Shown here one piece after another: positions 1 through 9,696 of a stretch of 64,000 bases of DNA. Below the pieces are notes generated by a model. The model was not told the origin of the DNA. It saw nothing but the letters and a program-made list of their open reading frames with translations, and did no database searches. How positions within the stretch are numbered: the stretch's first letter is position 1; every line of letters begins with the position of its first letter. The translations under genes and the position numbers were made by a program. This DNA comes from Terriglobia bacterium (GTDB lineage Bacteria > Acidobacteriota > Terriglobia > Terriglobales > Acidobacteriaceae). The stretch covers positions 83,194-147,193 of the forward strand of contig JAIQET010000002.1 of the NCBI GenBank assembly GCA_020073645.1, in the 5' to 3' direction.

Positions 1-2
1 CT

Positions 3-266
3 ACGCTCGGGCGCTACATGCTGGAAATGCGCCACAACCTGAACAACGCACTGACCTCGGTCCTGGGAAACTCCGAACTGCTGCTGCTGGAGCCAGGTTC
101 CCTCTCTGCGGGAGCGCGTTCCCAGATCGACACCATTCGCAACATGGCAGTACGTATGCATGAGATCCTGCAGCGTTTTTCCTCGCTCGACAAGGAACTC
201 AGAGTTCTGGAGAAGCAAACCCAGAACGAAGTCAGAATGAAGTCTCAGGCTGCCGCCGGTTTGTAG
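3..266 (+). CDS. C-terminal end of a HisKA-like signalling protein (5' truncated)
   Basis: The reading frame is open from the left edge and ends at a TAG. The visible residues contain MRHNLNNALTSVLGNSELLL, which resembles the H-box of histidine kinase dimerisation domains (R-H-x-L-N-N-x-L-T-x-L-L-G-N-x-E-L-L); the His would be the phosphoacceptor. Only one long helix pair follows and there is no ATPase domain, so the protein ends soon after the HisKA-like hairpin. Related short proteins often carry a receiver domain in front, which would lie outside this window. The first ATG is too close to the H-box to be a likely start. The stop codon lies in a GTAGCGGCGG sequence similar to the dispersed repeat described elsewhere. 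Confidence 0.5.
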   Translation, partial: TLGRYMLEMRHNLNNALTSVLGNSELLLLEPGSLSAGARSQIDTIRNMAVRMHEILQRFSSLDKELRVLEKQTQNEVRMKSQAAAGL

Positions 267-310
267 CGGCGGCACACATTCAAGCCTCCCCCAAACGCAC
301 CCGGTGAGTG

Positions 311-333
311 CAGCGCCGGCGTCCCGGCCGGCC
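311..333. repeat. Dispersed palindromic repeat (GTAGCGCCGGC family)
   Basis: The sequence cagcgccggcgtcccggcc matches the palindromic repeat seen at 18893, 29300, 37437 and 61953. Here it lies between the HisKA-like gene and cheR. An upstream GTG at 304 would force this repeat to be translated, which argues against that start for cheR. Confidence 0.6.
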
Positions 334-372
334 TCCTGCCCCCGCACCTGCCGGGGCGCAGACGCACAGCAT

Positions 373-1233
373 ATGCACAAGTTCCTCACGAACGCGGCTG
401 TCCTGGAGCACGAACTCTCCGAACTCCGCCTCGTTGTGGAACGCCAGACTGGCGTGCTGCTCGATGCTCCGTCCGAAGACCTTGCCCAAGTCGTCACCCA
501 ATACCTGGAGGCACAACACCTGGCCTCGACGAGTGATCTGCTCGAGTTGCTGCGCTCCTCGGAGTCGGCCTACGAAAACCTGGTCGAGCCCCTGCTCGAT
601 GCTGAGACCCGCTTCTTCCGCTATCCCGCCGCGTTCGATTCTCTGACCAAAGTAGCTTTGCCGGAAATCCTGGCACGCAAGTCGTCCGAGAGCCCACGCA
701 CCCTCCGTTTTTGGAGCGCCGGCTGCTCCACCGGGGAAGAGCCCTATTCCATCGCTATCTCGGTCTGTGAAACTGTCAACTGCAGTGGCGGCGGATGGAA
801 TGTCCACATCGTAGCCAGCGACATTCGCCGCAAGCCCCTGGAGCTCGCCGAACGAGGCCTCTACGAGGAGAGCGCCCTCGCCCAGGTTCCGTCGCACCTG
901 GTCCAGCAGTACTTCGTGAAGGTAGGCCAACATTTCATGGTGAAACCGCGGGTGCGCAACCTGGTGCGCTTTGCCCCCATGAATCTGGCCCGGCCCGTGT
1001 ACATCGGGCGCTTCGACTGCATCTTCTGCATGGACGTGTTGCCCCACTTCTCCATGTCCCAGCGCATGGCGCTGGTGCAGCGCCTACACTGCTACCTGCA
1101 ACCTGGTGGATATCTGTTCTTGGGACAGGGCGAGAAACTTCCCGCGGTAGGAGTGACCTTCAACTGGCAGAAGAACGGGGATTACATCGTTTACCAGAAG
1201 CCTATGGCTGCGGCGGCTGGCCAAGGCCGATAG
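373..1233 (+). CDS. cheR: CheR-type chemoreceptor glutamate methyltransferase
   Basis: SAM-dependent O-methyltransferase of the CheR family, which methylates glutamates on methyl-accepting chemotaxis proteins in the cytoplasm. The protein has an N-terminal helical region and then the SAM-binding motif RFWSAGCSTGEEPYSIA near residue 112. Later motifs include FDCIFCMDVLPHF and GGYLFLGQGE. The length of 286 residues fits the family. I chose the ATG at 373 over the in-frame GTG at 304 because the extra segment translates a dispersed repeat and looks non-protein-like. No other che genes are in view, so its partners may be elsewhere or it may serve a non-motility pathway. Confidence 0.85.
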   Translation: MHKFLTNAAVLEHELSELRLVVERQTGVLLDAPSEDLAQVVTQYLEAQHLASTSDLLELLRSSESAYENLVEPLLDAETRFFRYPAAFDSLTKVALPEILARKSSESPRTLRFWSAGCSTGEEPYSIAISVCETVNCSGGGWNVHIVASDIRRKPLELAERGLYEESALAQVPSHLVQQYFVKVGQHFMVKPRVRNLVRFAPMNLARPVYIGRFDCIFCMDVLPHFSMSQRMALVQRLHCYLQPGGYLFLGQGEKLPAVGVTFNWQKNGDYIVYQKPMAAAAGQGR

Positions 1234-1287
1234 GTCCCCAAGCCTCCATCTCTTGCCCAATCTGTCCATTTCGTCAATTATGTCCAC

Positions 1288-1533
1288 ATGATGTCGGTTT
1301 CGGTCACAGAGGCCAAGCAGCGCCTGGCTGCCCTGCTGGATGCAGCCCAGCGCGAACCCATCGTCATCCGTCGCCAAAACCGTGATGTGGCTGTGATCAT
1401 GTCTGCTAAGGAGTACGAGAGGATTCCCGACCTCAACGCTGCGGAATTCCAGCGGTTTTGCGATCGCGTGGCGGTTCAGGCCAAGACACGTGGCCTCACT
1501 AAAGCGGCGCTGAAGAGCTTATTGCGAGACTGA
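1288..1533 (+). CDS. Phd/YefM-family antitoxin
   Basis: A protein of 81 residues with the Phd/YefM fold signature: VTEAKQRLAALLDAA at the N-terminus, IVIRRQNRDVAVIMSAKEYERI in the middle, and a short toxin-binding tail. Such antitoxins bind DNA as dimers and neutralise a PIN or RelE-type toxin. The stop codon overlaps an ATG (TGATG) that opens a short frame resembling the first 25 residues of a PIN toxin, so this was probably the first gene of a coupled pair whose toxin has decayed. Expected role: transcriptional autoregulator, possibly now an orphan. Confidence 0.8.
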   Translation: MMSVSVTEAKQRLAALLDAAQREPIVIRRQNRDVAVIMSAKEYERIPDLNAAEFQRFCDRVAVQAKTRGLTKAALKSLLRD

Positions 1534-1703
1534 TGCGCACCCGCGAGCGCATTGTCGCCACTAGCAGTGCGCTGATCAGTCGCCTTTGGCTGCCGTCCTC
1601 GGTTCCGGGCCGGAGAATTTGTTGGACGAGGATGCAGTCACTACAATCAAAGTCAGAGTTCACACGATGCCGCAGGGGTCCGCAGCCAAGAAGACGCGCC
1701 TAG
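1533..1703 (+). pseudogene. Remnant of a PIN-domain (VapC-like) toxin
   Basis: The ATG overlaps the Phd stop in a TGATG arrangement typical of coupled toxin-antitoxin genes. The product begins MRTRERIVATSSALISRLWL and continues PSSVPGR, which resembles the PIN toxin start (V-V-D-T-N-x-L-I-S-R-L-L-L-P-x-S-V-P). The first catalytic Asp is replaced by Ala, and the frame loses similarity after about 30 codons and stops at 56. I read this as a decayed toxin. It overlaps the start region of the next gene in another frame. Confidence 0.45.
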
Positions 1704-2299
1704 CTCAGGCGGCCCTCGTGTGTGGCGAGGCTTTCCAGAGGTCAGCAGAGAGATTCATTCCCAGGATAAGAGCCATAAATGAGAACTCGTCTACGGTCAT
1801 GTCGGATGAGTTGGGCGATCTGGTCGCTTGCGCCACAAACCTAGCGTTTGCGCTCGAACTTTACTTAAAGGCCCTCCTCGCGCAACTTGATCTGCCCGTT
1901 CCACAGAATCATGACCTCCGCGCGCTTTTTGACGGGTTGCCTCAACCGGTCAGGGTGCTTATCGAGAGAACTTACCTCGAGGCTCTGCCGGACGACGTGC
2001 GAGTGCTAGGCGGCCGCACAACCGTTGTGCTTGCCTGTGGCCCGTTGGAACGACCGCGATTCGAAGATTCCAATGCGTCGCCGGCTCTTCCTGATCTGCT
2101 GGCAAGATCGAAAGACCTATTCCAGTCCTGGAGGTATGCATTCGAGTTCAGCCAGCCCGATGGTAGTCCTTATCAATTCCGCCGATTTGAGTACGGCTTC
2201 CTGAGGCGCGCCGCTGAGGTAATGAGGGTCGAGGTCACGGTGCGCCTCTCCGAGGCGGGAGTGATACCGCTACCGGACCCACTTCCTGTCAGGTCCTGA
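1667..2299 (+). CDS. HEPN-like hypothetical protein
   Basis: I do not recognise a named family. The 210-residue product has a helical core with LAFALELYLKALL followed 14 residues later by HDLRALFDGLP, a spacing and pattern seen in HEPN-type proteins, where a helix with YLKALL precedes an H-D-L-x-x-L motif. The canonical R-x4-6-H ribonuclease motif is not clear, so catalytic activity cannot be claimed. The ATG at 1667 is preferred to the TTG at 1586 because the upstream part overlaps the PIN remnant. Its place beside toxin-antitoxin genes is compatible with a toxin or defence-related role, but that is inference. Confidence 0.5.
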   Translation: MPQGSAAKKTRLAQAALVCGEAFQRSAERFIPRIRAINENSSTVMSDELGDLVACATNLAFALELYLKALLAQLDLPVPQNHDLRALFDGLPQPVRVLIERTYLEALPDDVRVLGGRTTVVLACGPLERPRFEDSNASPALPDLLARSKDLFQSWRYAFEFSQPDGSPYQFRRFEYGFLRRAAEVMRVEVTVRLSEAGVIPLPDPLPVRS

Positions 2300-2411
2300 C
2301 GGCTCTCCGTTGATCTCGGCGATTGAGGACTCCGTCTGGTCCAGGGGAAAAACAACTCCTCCCCCCGCGGGCGCACCATCCGTCCGACCGCGCAACCTCT
2401 TTGCTAGAGTG

Positions 2412-2831
2412 TCATCGCTGCACCAACGCCACACCCACCTTCTTGCAGGCCCGGATCAGGTCGTCGTCCAAGGTGGCAAGCGGCAAGCCGCTATCTAGAG
2501 CCAGATCGAGGTAAGCCGCATCGTATGCGGTCAAATCATGCTTGCGGCTGAGCGACTGGATCCTATCAAAGACAACCCCGGCGGGAAACTGCTCCAGAAC
2601 GACCGGGAGCGCCGCAAGATCATCGAGGAAGCTTTGTGCCAGCGCGCCAGAAATGCGCTTGCGTTTTTCTCCGGCAAGCAAGGCGTTCAGTACTTCGTGC
2701 GGCCAGAATGAGGGTGCTAGTGCAGTGTCGCCTTGCATGAACCTATCGGCGACATGCTGAGCCAGGGCGGCATTCTCATCAGGGAAACACCAGGTCAGAA
2801 CGACCGACGCATCGAGGACAAACCGGCTCAC
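2412..2831 (-). CDS. vapC: VapC-family PIN-domain toxin (predicted ribonuclease)
   Basis: PIN-domain protein of 139 residues. The four expected acidic positions are visible: Asp7 in FVLDASVVLTWCF, the Glu of PHEVLNALL near 46, the Asp of TAYDAAYLDLAL near 104, and the Asp of LATLDDDLIRAC near 123. VapC toxins cleave tRNA or rRNA using Mg2+ bound by these residues. Its ATG overlaps the antitoxin stop by 4 bases, so the two are translationally coupled. The gene appears intact, unlike the PIN remnant 1 kb away. Confidence 0.85.
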   Translation of the reverse strand: MSRFVLDASVVLTWCFPDENAALAQHVADRFMQGDTALAPSFWPHEVLNALLAGEKRKRISGALAQSFLDDLAALPVVLEQFPAGVVFDRIQSLSRKHDLTAYDAAYLDLALDSGLPLATLDDDLIRACKKVGVALVQR

Positions 2832-3082
2832 CGGCGTCCTTCATTGATCAGGTCTTTGATTTTGAGTCCGCCCAGAGACAACCGATGACGCTTCCCGAAA
2901 CTGGCCAGCCGCCCCACCGCCTCGGCGGCAGAACCGTCCTGATCCGACATGCGTTCCTTTAGCAACTCTCCCAGCAGCCGCGAGACGCTGGTATCCCGGC
3001 GCGCGGCCTCGATCCGGGCCCACTGGGCGACGTCTTCCTCCAGGGTCACGGTTACGTTACGTAGGCGATGGGTGGATGACAC
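2828..3082 (-). CDS. Ribbon-helix-helix antitoxin of the VapC pair
   Basis: Protein of 84 residues that starts at a GTG. The N-terminus, LRNVTVTLEEDVAQWARIEA followed by ARRDTSVSRLLGELLKE, has the beta-strand and two-helix pattern of Arc/CopG-type DNA-binding domains. The C-terminal part (RHRLSLGGLKIKDLINEGRR) would wrap the toxin. A -10-like TACACT lies 6 nt before the GTG and no Shine-Dalgarno sequence is visible, so the transcript is probably leaderless. ACACGAA half-sites in the promoter are the likely autoregulatory operator. Confidence 0.75.
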   Translation of the reverse strand: MSSTHRLRNVTVTLEEDVAQWARIEAARRDTSVSRLLGELLKERMSDQDGSAAEAVGRLASFGKRHRLSLGGLKIKDLINEGRR

Positions 3083-3109
3083 GAAAACAGTGTAACACGA
3101 ATTTCGTGT
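3080..3109 (-). promoter_or_regulatory. Promoter and operator of the RHH-VapC operon
   Basis: On the minus strand a -10-like TACACT (3094-3089) ends 6 nt before the GTG start. The spacer upstream holds the near-perfect palindrome ACACGAATTTCGTGT (3095-3109, odd centre), and a third half-site ACACGAA lies at 3080-3086, 15 bp from the next. Repeated half-sites spaced by about 1.5 helical turns are typical of RHH antitoxin operators. The palindrome ends only 2 nt from the uvrB stop codon. Confidence 0.55.
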
Positions 3110-3111
3110 AG

Positions 3112-5103
<1,992 letters not shown>

Positions 5104-5154
5104 GAATGGTCCGGCCCTTTACAGAAGCGAATTTCCGCGTGCAGGCATCTCTCG

Positions 5155-5160
5155 ATTATA
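5155..5160 (-). promoter_or_regulatory. -10 element of uvrB
   Basis: A consensus TATAAT is read on the minus strand 51 nt upstream of the uvrB ATG. The -35 region at 17-bp spacing is weak. No convincing LexA box is visible. Confidence 0.4.
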
Positions 5161-5202
5161 CCGCCCGCAGGAACTCTCTTCGGGCACGGCGCAGAGCCGC
5201 CC

Positions 5203-5238
5203 AAAAAGCAAAACGGCGCGGAGATCACTCTCCGCGCC
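5203..5238 (-). terminator. Intrinsic terminator after the first receiver-TonB gene
   Basis: On the minus strand GGCGCGGAGA pairs with TCTCCGCGCC across a 4-nt loop, and the stem is followed by GTTTTGCTTTTT. It sits 26 nt beyond the stop of the receiver-TonB gene and ahead of uvrB, so it should separate these transcripts. Confidence 0.8.
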
Positions 5239-5263
5239 GCCTGTCACCTCGTCTCGCCACTGC

Positions 5264-7111
5264 TTACGGAAGCTTGAAGTTCACCGTGATCTGGGTCTGG
5301 ATGGCCACGGGTTCGCCATTCAGAACGTAAGGCTGATACTTCCACTGCCGCACCGCATCCACTGCTGCCTGTGCCAGAGCAGGATGCCCATTGGCCACCT
5401 TGATCTTTGTAATGCTTCCATCTTTGCTGATACTGGCCTCGAGCTGCACCGCTCCCTGGATTCGCATCTGCAAGGCTTGCTGAGGATAGACGGGCTGGAC
5501 CCGTTTCAGCAACAGACCCTGCGAAACCCCTTGAGACACCCGCAGCGCCTGGACCGGTTTGGCCGGCACATTCGCGGGACCGCTAACAATGCCGGAGAGC
5601 GCTTTGTCGTCAGAATTCGAAGCTACCCCGATCATCCCAGGAACGGGCGGCTCCGCGCTTTCTGGCGCGGTCGGTTGCGTTGCCGCCGGCTTGGGCGCCT
5701 CATTCTTGACTACGATCGGTTCCTGAATCTTGGTCACTGTGACGTCGTTGCTCGGCGCGGCTGCGGTTCCAATCGTGATCGAAGGTTTAGTCGCCACGGA
5801 AGTCTTGGCGCTCACCACCGGAGTGGCTGCCTCTTTGGTTGGCGCAGAAGCCGCCCTAGGCTCCGAAGGAGATGGTTTGCCGGTTAGTACGGTCTGCGGC
5901 TCTGGAGTTGTAGCTTGCGGTTCCGTCGCGGGAGCCTGCGGCTGAACCGCAGGCACCTGGGTCTGCGTGGCGGGCGCGGATCCCGAATGCATCTTGCTCC
6001 AGCCGAAGTACCCCGCCATCGCCACCACGACCACCGCTGCGGCGATCATTAGCTTTTTCTTGCTTCCGCCACCGTCTGACTGCTCTTCATCCTGCAATCC
6101 AAGCGCTGAGAAAGCCGGCGGCTCGACGGCGGATTCTCCCAGCGACGCTCTCTTGGCTACGGCGTGCGGTCTGTCTTCGTCGTCTGGGCCGGGCGCGGGT
6201 GGAGTTGACCTCGGCTCCCAGGGCTTGACGCCAGGCCGTATGATTTCTTTCGCCGGAGCCGGCGCACTCGCCGCTCCCTGAGCGCTGGGCATGCTGCTGG
6301 CCGTCGGACGGGTTGGCGCCGTGCTCGCAGCCGGCGCATCGGCTTCCTTCGGCTTCGCAGCTTCGGCTGCACGTCGCAGAGCCGATGCCATCGGCTCCGA
6401 ATGCTTGGATGCGGGCTGCCAGGGATATTCTTTCGTCCTGCTTGCAGGAGTCGCAGTTTCTGCTGCCTTGTGGGCTGTGGGCACCGGGTCCGGCATTGAT
6501 TCCAGCAAAGCTTCGTCGGCCGGTTCCGGCTGTGGCTCCGGTTCCTTTTCCAGTTCGAAGTCGGAAGTGCTCGCGACCGGAGCTGTCGGCGGGGGTGGCG
6601 TCTTCTGCGCAAATGGCGCAAACGGCCGCCTCTCGGCTGTCAGCGCCGGAGCCGGCGGACGCATCGGCTCCACACTCGTGGCTGCAGGCCGCGCTGGTTC
6701 GGTAGATGTCGTCGCCGCTGGCGCCGCAGGCTTCCCGGCTTCCGCCTTTCGCAGCAAACCGCGCGCTACGCGCAGAGTTCCTTTGGATTGCTCCACATTG
6801 ATCGGCTTGGTCAAAACCAGGTTCGCCCCAATGCGGAACGCCTTGGCCACTCCCGCCTGGCCCTCGACCACCGCCACTGCCAGAGAACTTTGATTGGACC
6901 CCGAGTTACGCGCGCTCTTGAACAGCAAAGTCGCGTTCTGCTCGTTTTCGCAGTCCACGACGACAGCGTCAAAGTGCTGCCCCATCAGCTTCTTGACTGC
7001 GGCAAAAGGTTCGTTGCAGGGCTCAACCGTGAAGTCCAGCTCGGTCAAAACCTGCGTGACCACACGAGCTGTCTTCTCCTCTGGGCAGAAGAGTAGCGCT
7101 TGGTAACTCAT
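5264..7111 (-). CDS. Receiver-like domain fused to a TonB C-terminal domain (copy 1)
   Basis: A 615-residue chimera. Residues 1-120 resemble a response-regulator receiver: YQALLFCPEEK, then FDAVVVDCENEQ with Asp53 at the phosphoacceptor position, then LVLTKPI with Lys102. The usual Thr/Ser after strand 4 is absent (AVAVVEGQAG). A long Pro/Ala-rich stretch follows, then one membrane helix (KKLMIAAAVVVVAMAGYFGW, about 350-372), another Pro/Ala linker, and a TonB C-terminal domain (VQPVYPQQALQMRIQGAVQL to the end). The predicted layout is a cytoplasmic receiver, a periplasmic linker and a TonB domain able to touch outer-membrane receptors. The N-in topology suits TonB. The next gene upstream is a paralogue. 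A -10-like TACGAT 6 nt before the ATG suggests leaderless translation. Confidence 0.75.
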   Translation of the reverse strand: MSYQALLFCPEEKTARVVTQVLTELDFTVEPCNEPFAAVKKLMGQHFDAVVVDCENEQNATLLFKSARNSGSNQSSLAVAVVEGQAGVAKAFRIGANLVLTKPINVEQSKGTLRVARGLLRKAEAGKPAAPAATTSTEPARPAATSVEPMRPPAPALTAERRPFAPFAQKTPPPPTAPVASTSDFELEKEPEPQPEPADEALLESMPDPVPTAHKAAETATPASRTKEYPWQPASKHSEPMASALRRAAEAAKPKEADAPAASTAPTRPTASSMPSAQGAASAPAPAKEIIRPGVKPWEPRSTPPAPGPDDEDRPHAVAKRASLGESAVEPPAFSALGLQDEEQSDGGGSKKKLMIAAAVVVVAMAGYFGWSKMHSGSAPATQTQVPAVQPQAPATEPQATTPEPQTVLTGKPSPSEPRAASAPTKEAATPVVSAKTSVATKPSITIGTAAAPSNDVTVTKIQEPIVVKNEAPKPAATQPTAPESAEPPVPGMIGVASNSDDKALSGIVSGPANVPAKPVQALRVSQGVSQGLLLKRVQPVYPQQALQMRIQGAVQLEASISKDGSITKIKVANGHPALAQAAVDAVRQWKYQPYVLNGEPVAIQTQITVNFKLP

Positions 7112-7140
7112 AATGGAATCGTAGGTACACCAGTCAGGCC

Positions 7141-7159
7141 CAGCAAGTTACGTAGGTAA
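7141..7159 (-). promoter_or_regulatory. Promoter/operator of receiver-TonB copy 1 (TTAC-N4-GTAA)
   Basis: On the minus strand TTGCTG (7146-7141), a 17-bp spacer and TACGAT (7123-7118) form a candidate promoter whose start would coincide with the ATG. The palindrome TTAC-N4-GTAA (7148-7159) lies immediately upstream of the -35 element. The same palindrome lies at the same distance from the start codon of copy 2. Confidence 0.5.
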
Positions 7160-7243
7160 TTGTCGACAGCGATAGCTCTGCCGTTTCGCCGGGTTCGCGG
7201 CAGGTCAACCCTGGAGAACATTTCCGAATGACTCAGAGCACGG

Positions 7244-8785
7244 TTAGTGGGCTGGCTTCTTAGGTAACTCGAAACGCACTGTAACTTGCGTTCGGAAAGC
7301 AGCTGGTTGGCCGTTGTGATAATAGGTCTCGTAGCGCCACTGTCTGACGGCTTCCACCGCGGCTGCCACCAGTTGCGGGTCGCCGTCCAGGACTTGCACC
7401 GAATCCACGCTTCCATCCTGGTTGACCGAAGCCTGCAGCAGGACATCCCCCTCCAACCGCTTGCGGCGCGCCTTCTCCGGATAGATGGGCGTCACTCTGT
7501 GGCTGACGTTTTCATCGGAATACTCTGCCGCTACCTCCACGGGCTCGCTGTCGCTGCTTGCTCTCCGGGTAGCTGAGGTTGGAAGCAGAACGGAAGAAGA
7601 TGCGGCCCTGTTCGCCGTATCGCCTCCCTGTGGGCCTTGTGCAGATTTGTCTTGCGCTGATTGAAACCCATCAGCAACTTGTCCGCCTGTCGGGGCAGCC
7701 GCCGGCGCGCTGGCTCGAGGGCTCGGGGTAGAGAGTTTCGCAGCCGCGGCAGTCGGCGATGGCACCGGTTTGGGCGCGGCCTTGGGTGCCGCAACTATCG
7801 CTTGCGGGTTTGTCCTTCTTCCGGTGATGAGCAGGTGCAACCTTGCGTAATCCCTACGGGCTGCATCTCGGAATCCGGGTCTCATCGTCCACGCCGCATA
7901 GAAGCCGGCCCCGACCAGAAGTAACGCGAACAGTGCCAGCAACGACGGGCTGGTTCTCCGCTGCGACCCTCGCGCCTTGATCGAAGGCGCCGTCGGTTTC
8001 CTTCTGGCATCCAGTTCCTCTTCCAGCTCGCAAATGAGAAGATCTTCGTCCTCGGACGAGCGGTCCGCGCCCCTCCCCAACTTGGGCGGTGCCACGCTAG
8101 AAGCTTCTTTCTTGAAGTGGAACGGGCTTGGCGAGGCCAATGGAACTGCGGCTGACGAACCCATTTCGGTCGTCGTCCGATCTTGAGCGCCTGTCCCGGC
8201 GGCGGCAGCACGGGCCAGTGGCGAAGTCACGGCGTCTGTCTGCGGACGTTGCGGGTCATTTGGCGCTGGGGTGGTCAGAGTTTGCGTTGGCAACGGAGAC
8301 GGCAACACCGGTGCGGTGAGTGCGGGAATACTTTCAGCGGTCTTGGCAGGGGTGGCCGGCGCGCCGGGGGTCGTGTTCGCCTGCGCGGCCGCGGCCATCG
8401 CCTTGCTCTCTGGCACCTCTCTCCGCTGGATGGCCAGTGCATTGCGAAGCGTGCCTCTGGCCTGCTCCAGAGATACGGGCTTGGTCAAAACCAGCCTGGC
8501 GCCGAGACGGAAGGCGTTGGGCACGCCCGCCTTGCCGTCCACGATCGCCATCGTCATGGAATTCTGATTAATGCTTGATTTCCGCACGCTGTCGAACGCC
8601 AGCGTGGCGTCCTGCTGGTTGTCGCAGTCGATCAGAATCACGTCAAAGCGCTGGCCGGTCAGCCGCTTCCCCGCCGAGGACGGCTCCGGGAAGTGCTCGA
8701 AAAGAACCCCCAGTTCGTTGAGGATTTGAGTGACCGCGGCGAGCGCATTCTCGTCGCTCGACAGCAAGAGAGCGCGTGTGGGCAT
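7244..8785 (-). CDS. Receiver-like domain fused to a TonB C-terminal domain (copy 2)
   Basis: A 513-residue paralogue of the downstream gene with the same order of parts. The receiver-like domain has FDVILIDCDNQQDA with Asp53 and LVLTKPVSLEQARG with Lys102, at identical positions to copy 1. Then come a Pro/Ala/Thr-rich linker, a membrane helix (LLALFALLLVGAGFYAAW, about 280-300), a second linker, and a TonB C-terminal domain (VTPIYPEKARRKRLEGDVLL, later RQWRYETYYHNGQPAAF). The N-terminal acidic pair that binds Mg2+ in true receivers is only partly kept (SSDENA). The domain could be a phosphorylation switch or a protein-interaction module; sequence alone does not decide. Confidence 0.75.
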   Translation of the reverse strand: MPTRALLLSSDENALAAVTQILNELGVLFEHFPEPSSAGKRLTGQRFDVILIDCDNQQDATLAFDSVRKSSINQNSMTMAIVDGKAGVPNAFRLGARLVLTKPVSLEQARGTLRNALAIQRREVPESKAMAAAAQANTTPGAPATPAKTAESIPALTAPVLPSPLPTQTLTTPAPNDPQRPQTDAVTSPLARAAAAGTGAQDRTTTEMGSSAAVPLASPSPFHFKKEASSVAPPKLGRGADRSSEDEDLLICELEEELDARRKPTAPSIKARGSQRRTSPSLLALFALLLVGAGFYAAWTMRPGFRDAARRDYARLHLLITGRRTNPQAIVAAPKAAPKPVPSPTAAAAKLSTPSPRASAPAAAPTGGQVADGFQSAQDKSAQGPQGGDTANRAASSSVLLPTSATRRASSDSEPVEVAAEYSDENVSHRVTPIYPEKARRKRLEGDVLLQASVNQDGSVDSVQVLDGDPQLVAAAVEAVRQWRYETYYHNGQPAAFRTQVTVRFELPKKPAH

Positions 8786-8814
8786 GATCGATGCTATGAG
8801 GCAAAATCACAGGG

Positions 8815-8833
8815 GCGCAAGTTACGCTGGTAA
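8815..8833 (-). promoter_or_regulatory. Promoter/operator of receiver-TonB copy 2 (TTAC-N4-GTAA)
   Basis: A candidate -35 TTGCGC (8820-8815) is followed after 18 bp by TAGCAT (8796-8791), which ends 5 nt before the ATG. The palindrome TTAC-N4-GTAA (8822-8833) abuts the -35, as in copy 1. Common ancestry of the two genes could explain the shared site. Confidence 0.45.
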
Positions 8834-8918
8834 GCAACCGGGATCAGTGGCCGCCGCCTAGGCAAAGGCGCGGCAATTTCGTACAGTCAACCTAACTCCT
8901 GCGGCTACAATGGCGGCC

Positions 8919-9530
8919 ATGCGCGTGCCCCTCTGGCTCAAGCTCGGCTGGACCGTCTGGATAATCGCCTGGGCGCCGTTTTACTGGAAGCAATACGGCC
9001 TGCAGAACTTCCTGTTCTTCTGCGATCTGGGAAACCTCTTCATCATGCTCGCCCTGTGGCTGGAGAGCAGCCTGATCTTCTCCTGGCAGGCGACCGGACT
9101 GCTGCTGTTTCAGACCCTCTACACCATTGATCTGGCCGGGGCCGTGCTCAGCGGCAGGCACCTCATCGGCGGCACGGAATACATGTTCGACCCTAACCTG
9201 TCTTTATTTATCCGCCTGCTCAGCCTGTTTCACGTGGTGACGCCGCCGCTGCTGCTGTGGGCCGTCTGGCGCCTGGGATACGACAAGCGCGGCTGGCTCT
9301 ACCAGACGCTGACCGCCTGGATCGTCGTCCCCATCAACTATTTCTGGCGTCCGCAGCTCGACGTCAACTGGGCCCGCGGCCCCTTCTTCCGCGAGCAGCA
9401 CGCCATGCCCGGCCTGCTCTACCTGCTGGGATACTTGGTCGTGGTCCCGCTGGTGGTGTACTTTCCGACGCATTTGTTGTTGCGGTGGTGGGTGGGACGC
9501 GGGGAGATTCATGCTGGGGCGCGGGGATAG
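8919..9530 (+). CDS. Conserved multi-pass membrane protein, function unknown
   Basis: The 203-residue product has five or six hydrophobic segments: WLKLGWTVWIIAWAPFYW, FLFFCDLGNLFIMLALWL, a third near ATGLLLFQTLYTIDLAGAVL, then RLLSLFHVVTPPLLLWAVW, LTAWIVVPINYFW and LLYLLGYLVVVPLVVYF. I do not recognise a characterised family. A -10-like TACAAT (8906-8911) ends 7 nt before the ATG at 8919, so I prefer this start to the ATG at 8910, which overlaps the -10; the transcript would be leaderless. The gene is divergent from the receiver-TonB pair and stands alone. Confidence 0.7.
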   Translation: MRVPLWLKLGWTVWIIAWAPFYWKQYGLQNFLFFCDLGNLFIMLALWLESSLIFSWQATGLLLFQTLYTIDLAGAVLSGRHLIGGTEYMFDPNLSLFIRLLSLFHVVTPPLLLWAVWRLGYDKRGWLYQTLTAWIVVPINYFWRPQLDVNWARGPFFREQHAMPGLLYLLGYLVVVPLVVYFPTHLLLRWWVGRGEIHAGARG

Positions 9531-9587
9531 GTAACGTTCACTCAACACCAATGAGCCGGGTCCCGCTGTGTGGTGGAGTAAGCCGTA

Positions 9588-9616
9588 CCCATCCTTCGAA
9601 AACCGCGAAGGATGGG
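9588..9616. repeat. Intergenic palindrome
   Basis: CCCATCCTTCG and CGAAGGATGGG form an 11-bp perfect inverted repeat with a 7-nt loop, between two convergent genes. It resembles the other dispersed hairpins in the window and may act as a weak bidirectional terminator, but no T-run follows. Confidence 0.5.
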
Positions 9617-9696
9617 GCAACCGAGGTATGAAATCCACGGGGAAAGGTGGGCCCGCCCCCGTTGATCGTCAATGTGACGCATCGAGCCGATTGAAA

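Noticed and set aside
304-372. Upstream GTG extension of cheR
   Set aside because: It would translate a dispersed palindromic repeat; the ATG at 373 gives a normal CheR start.
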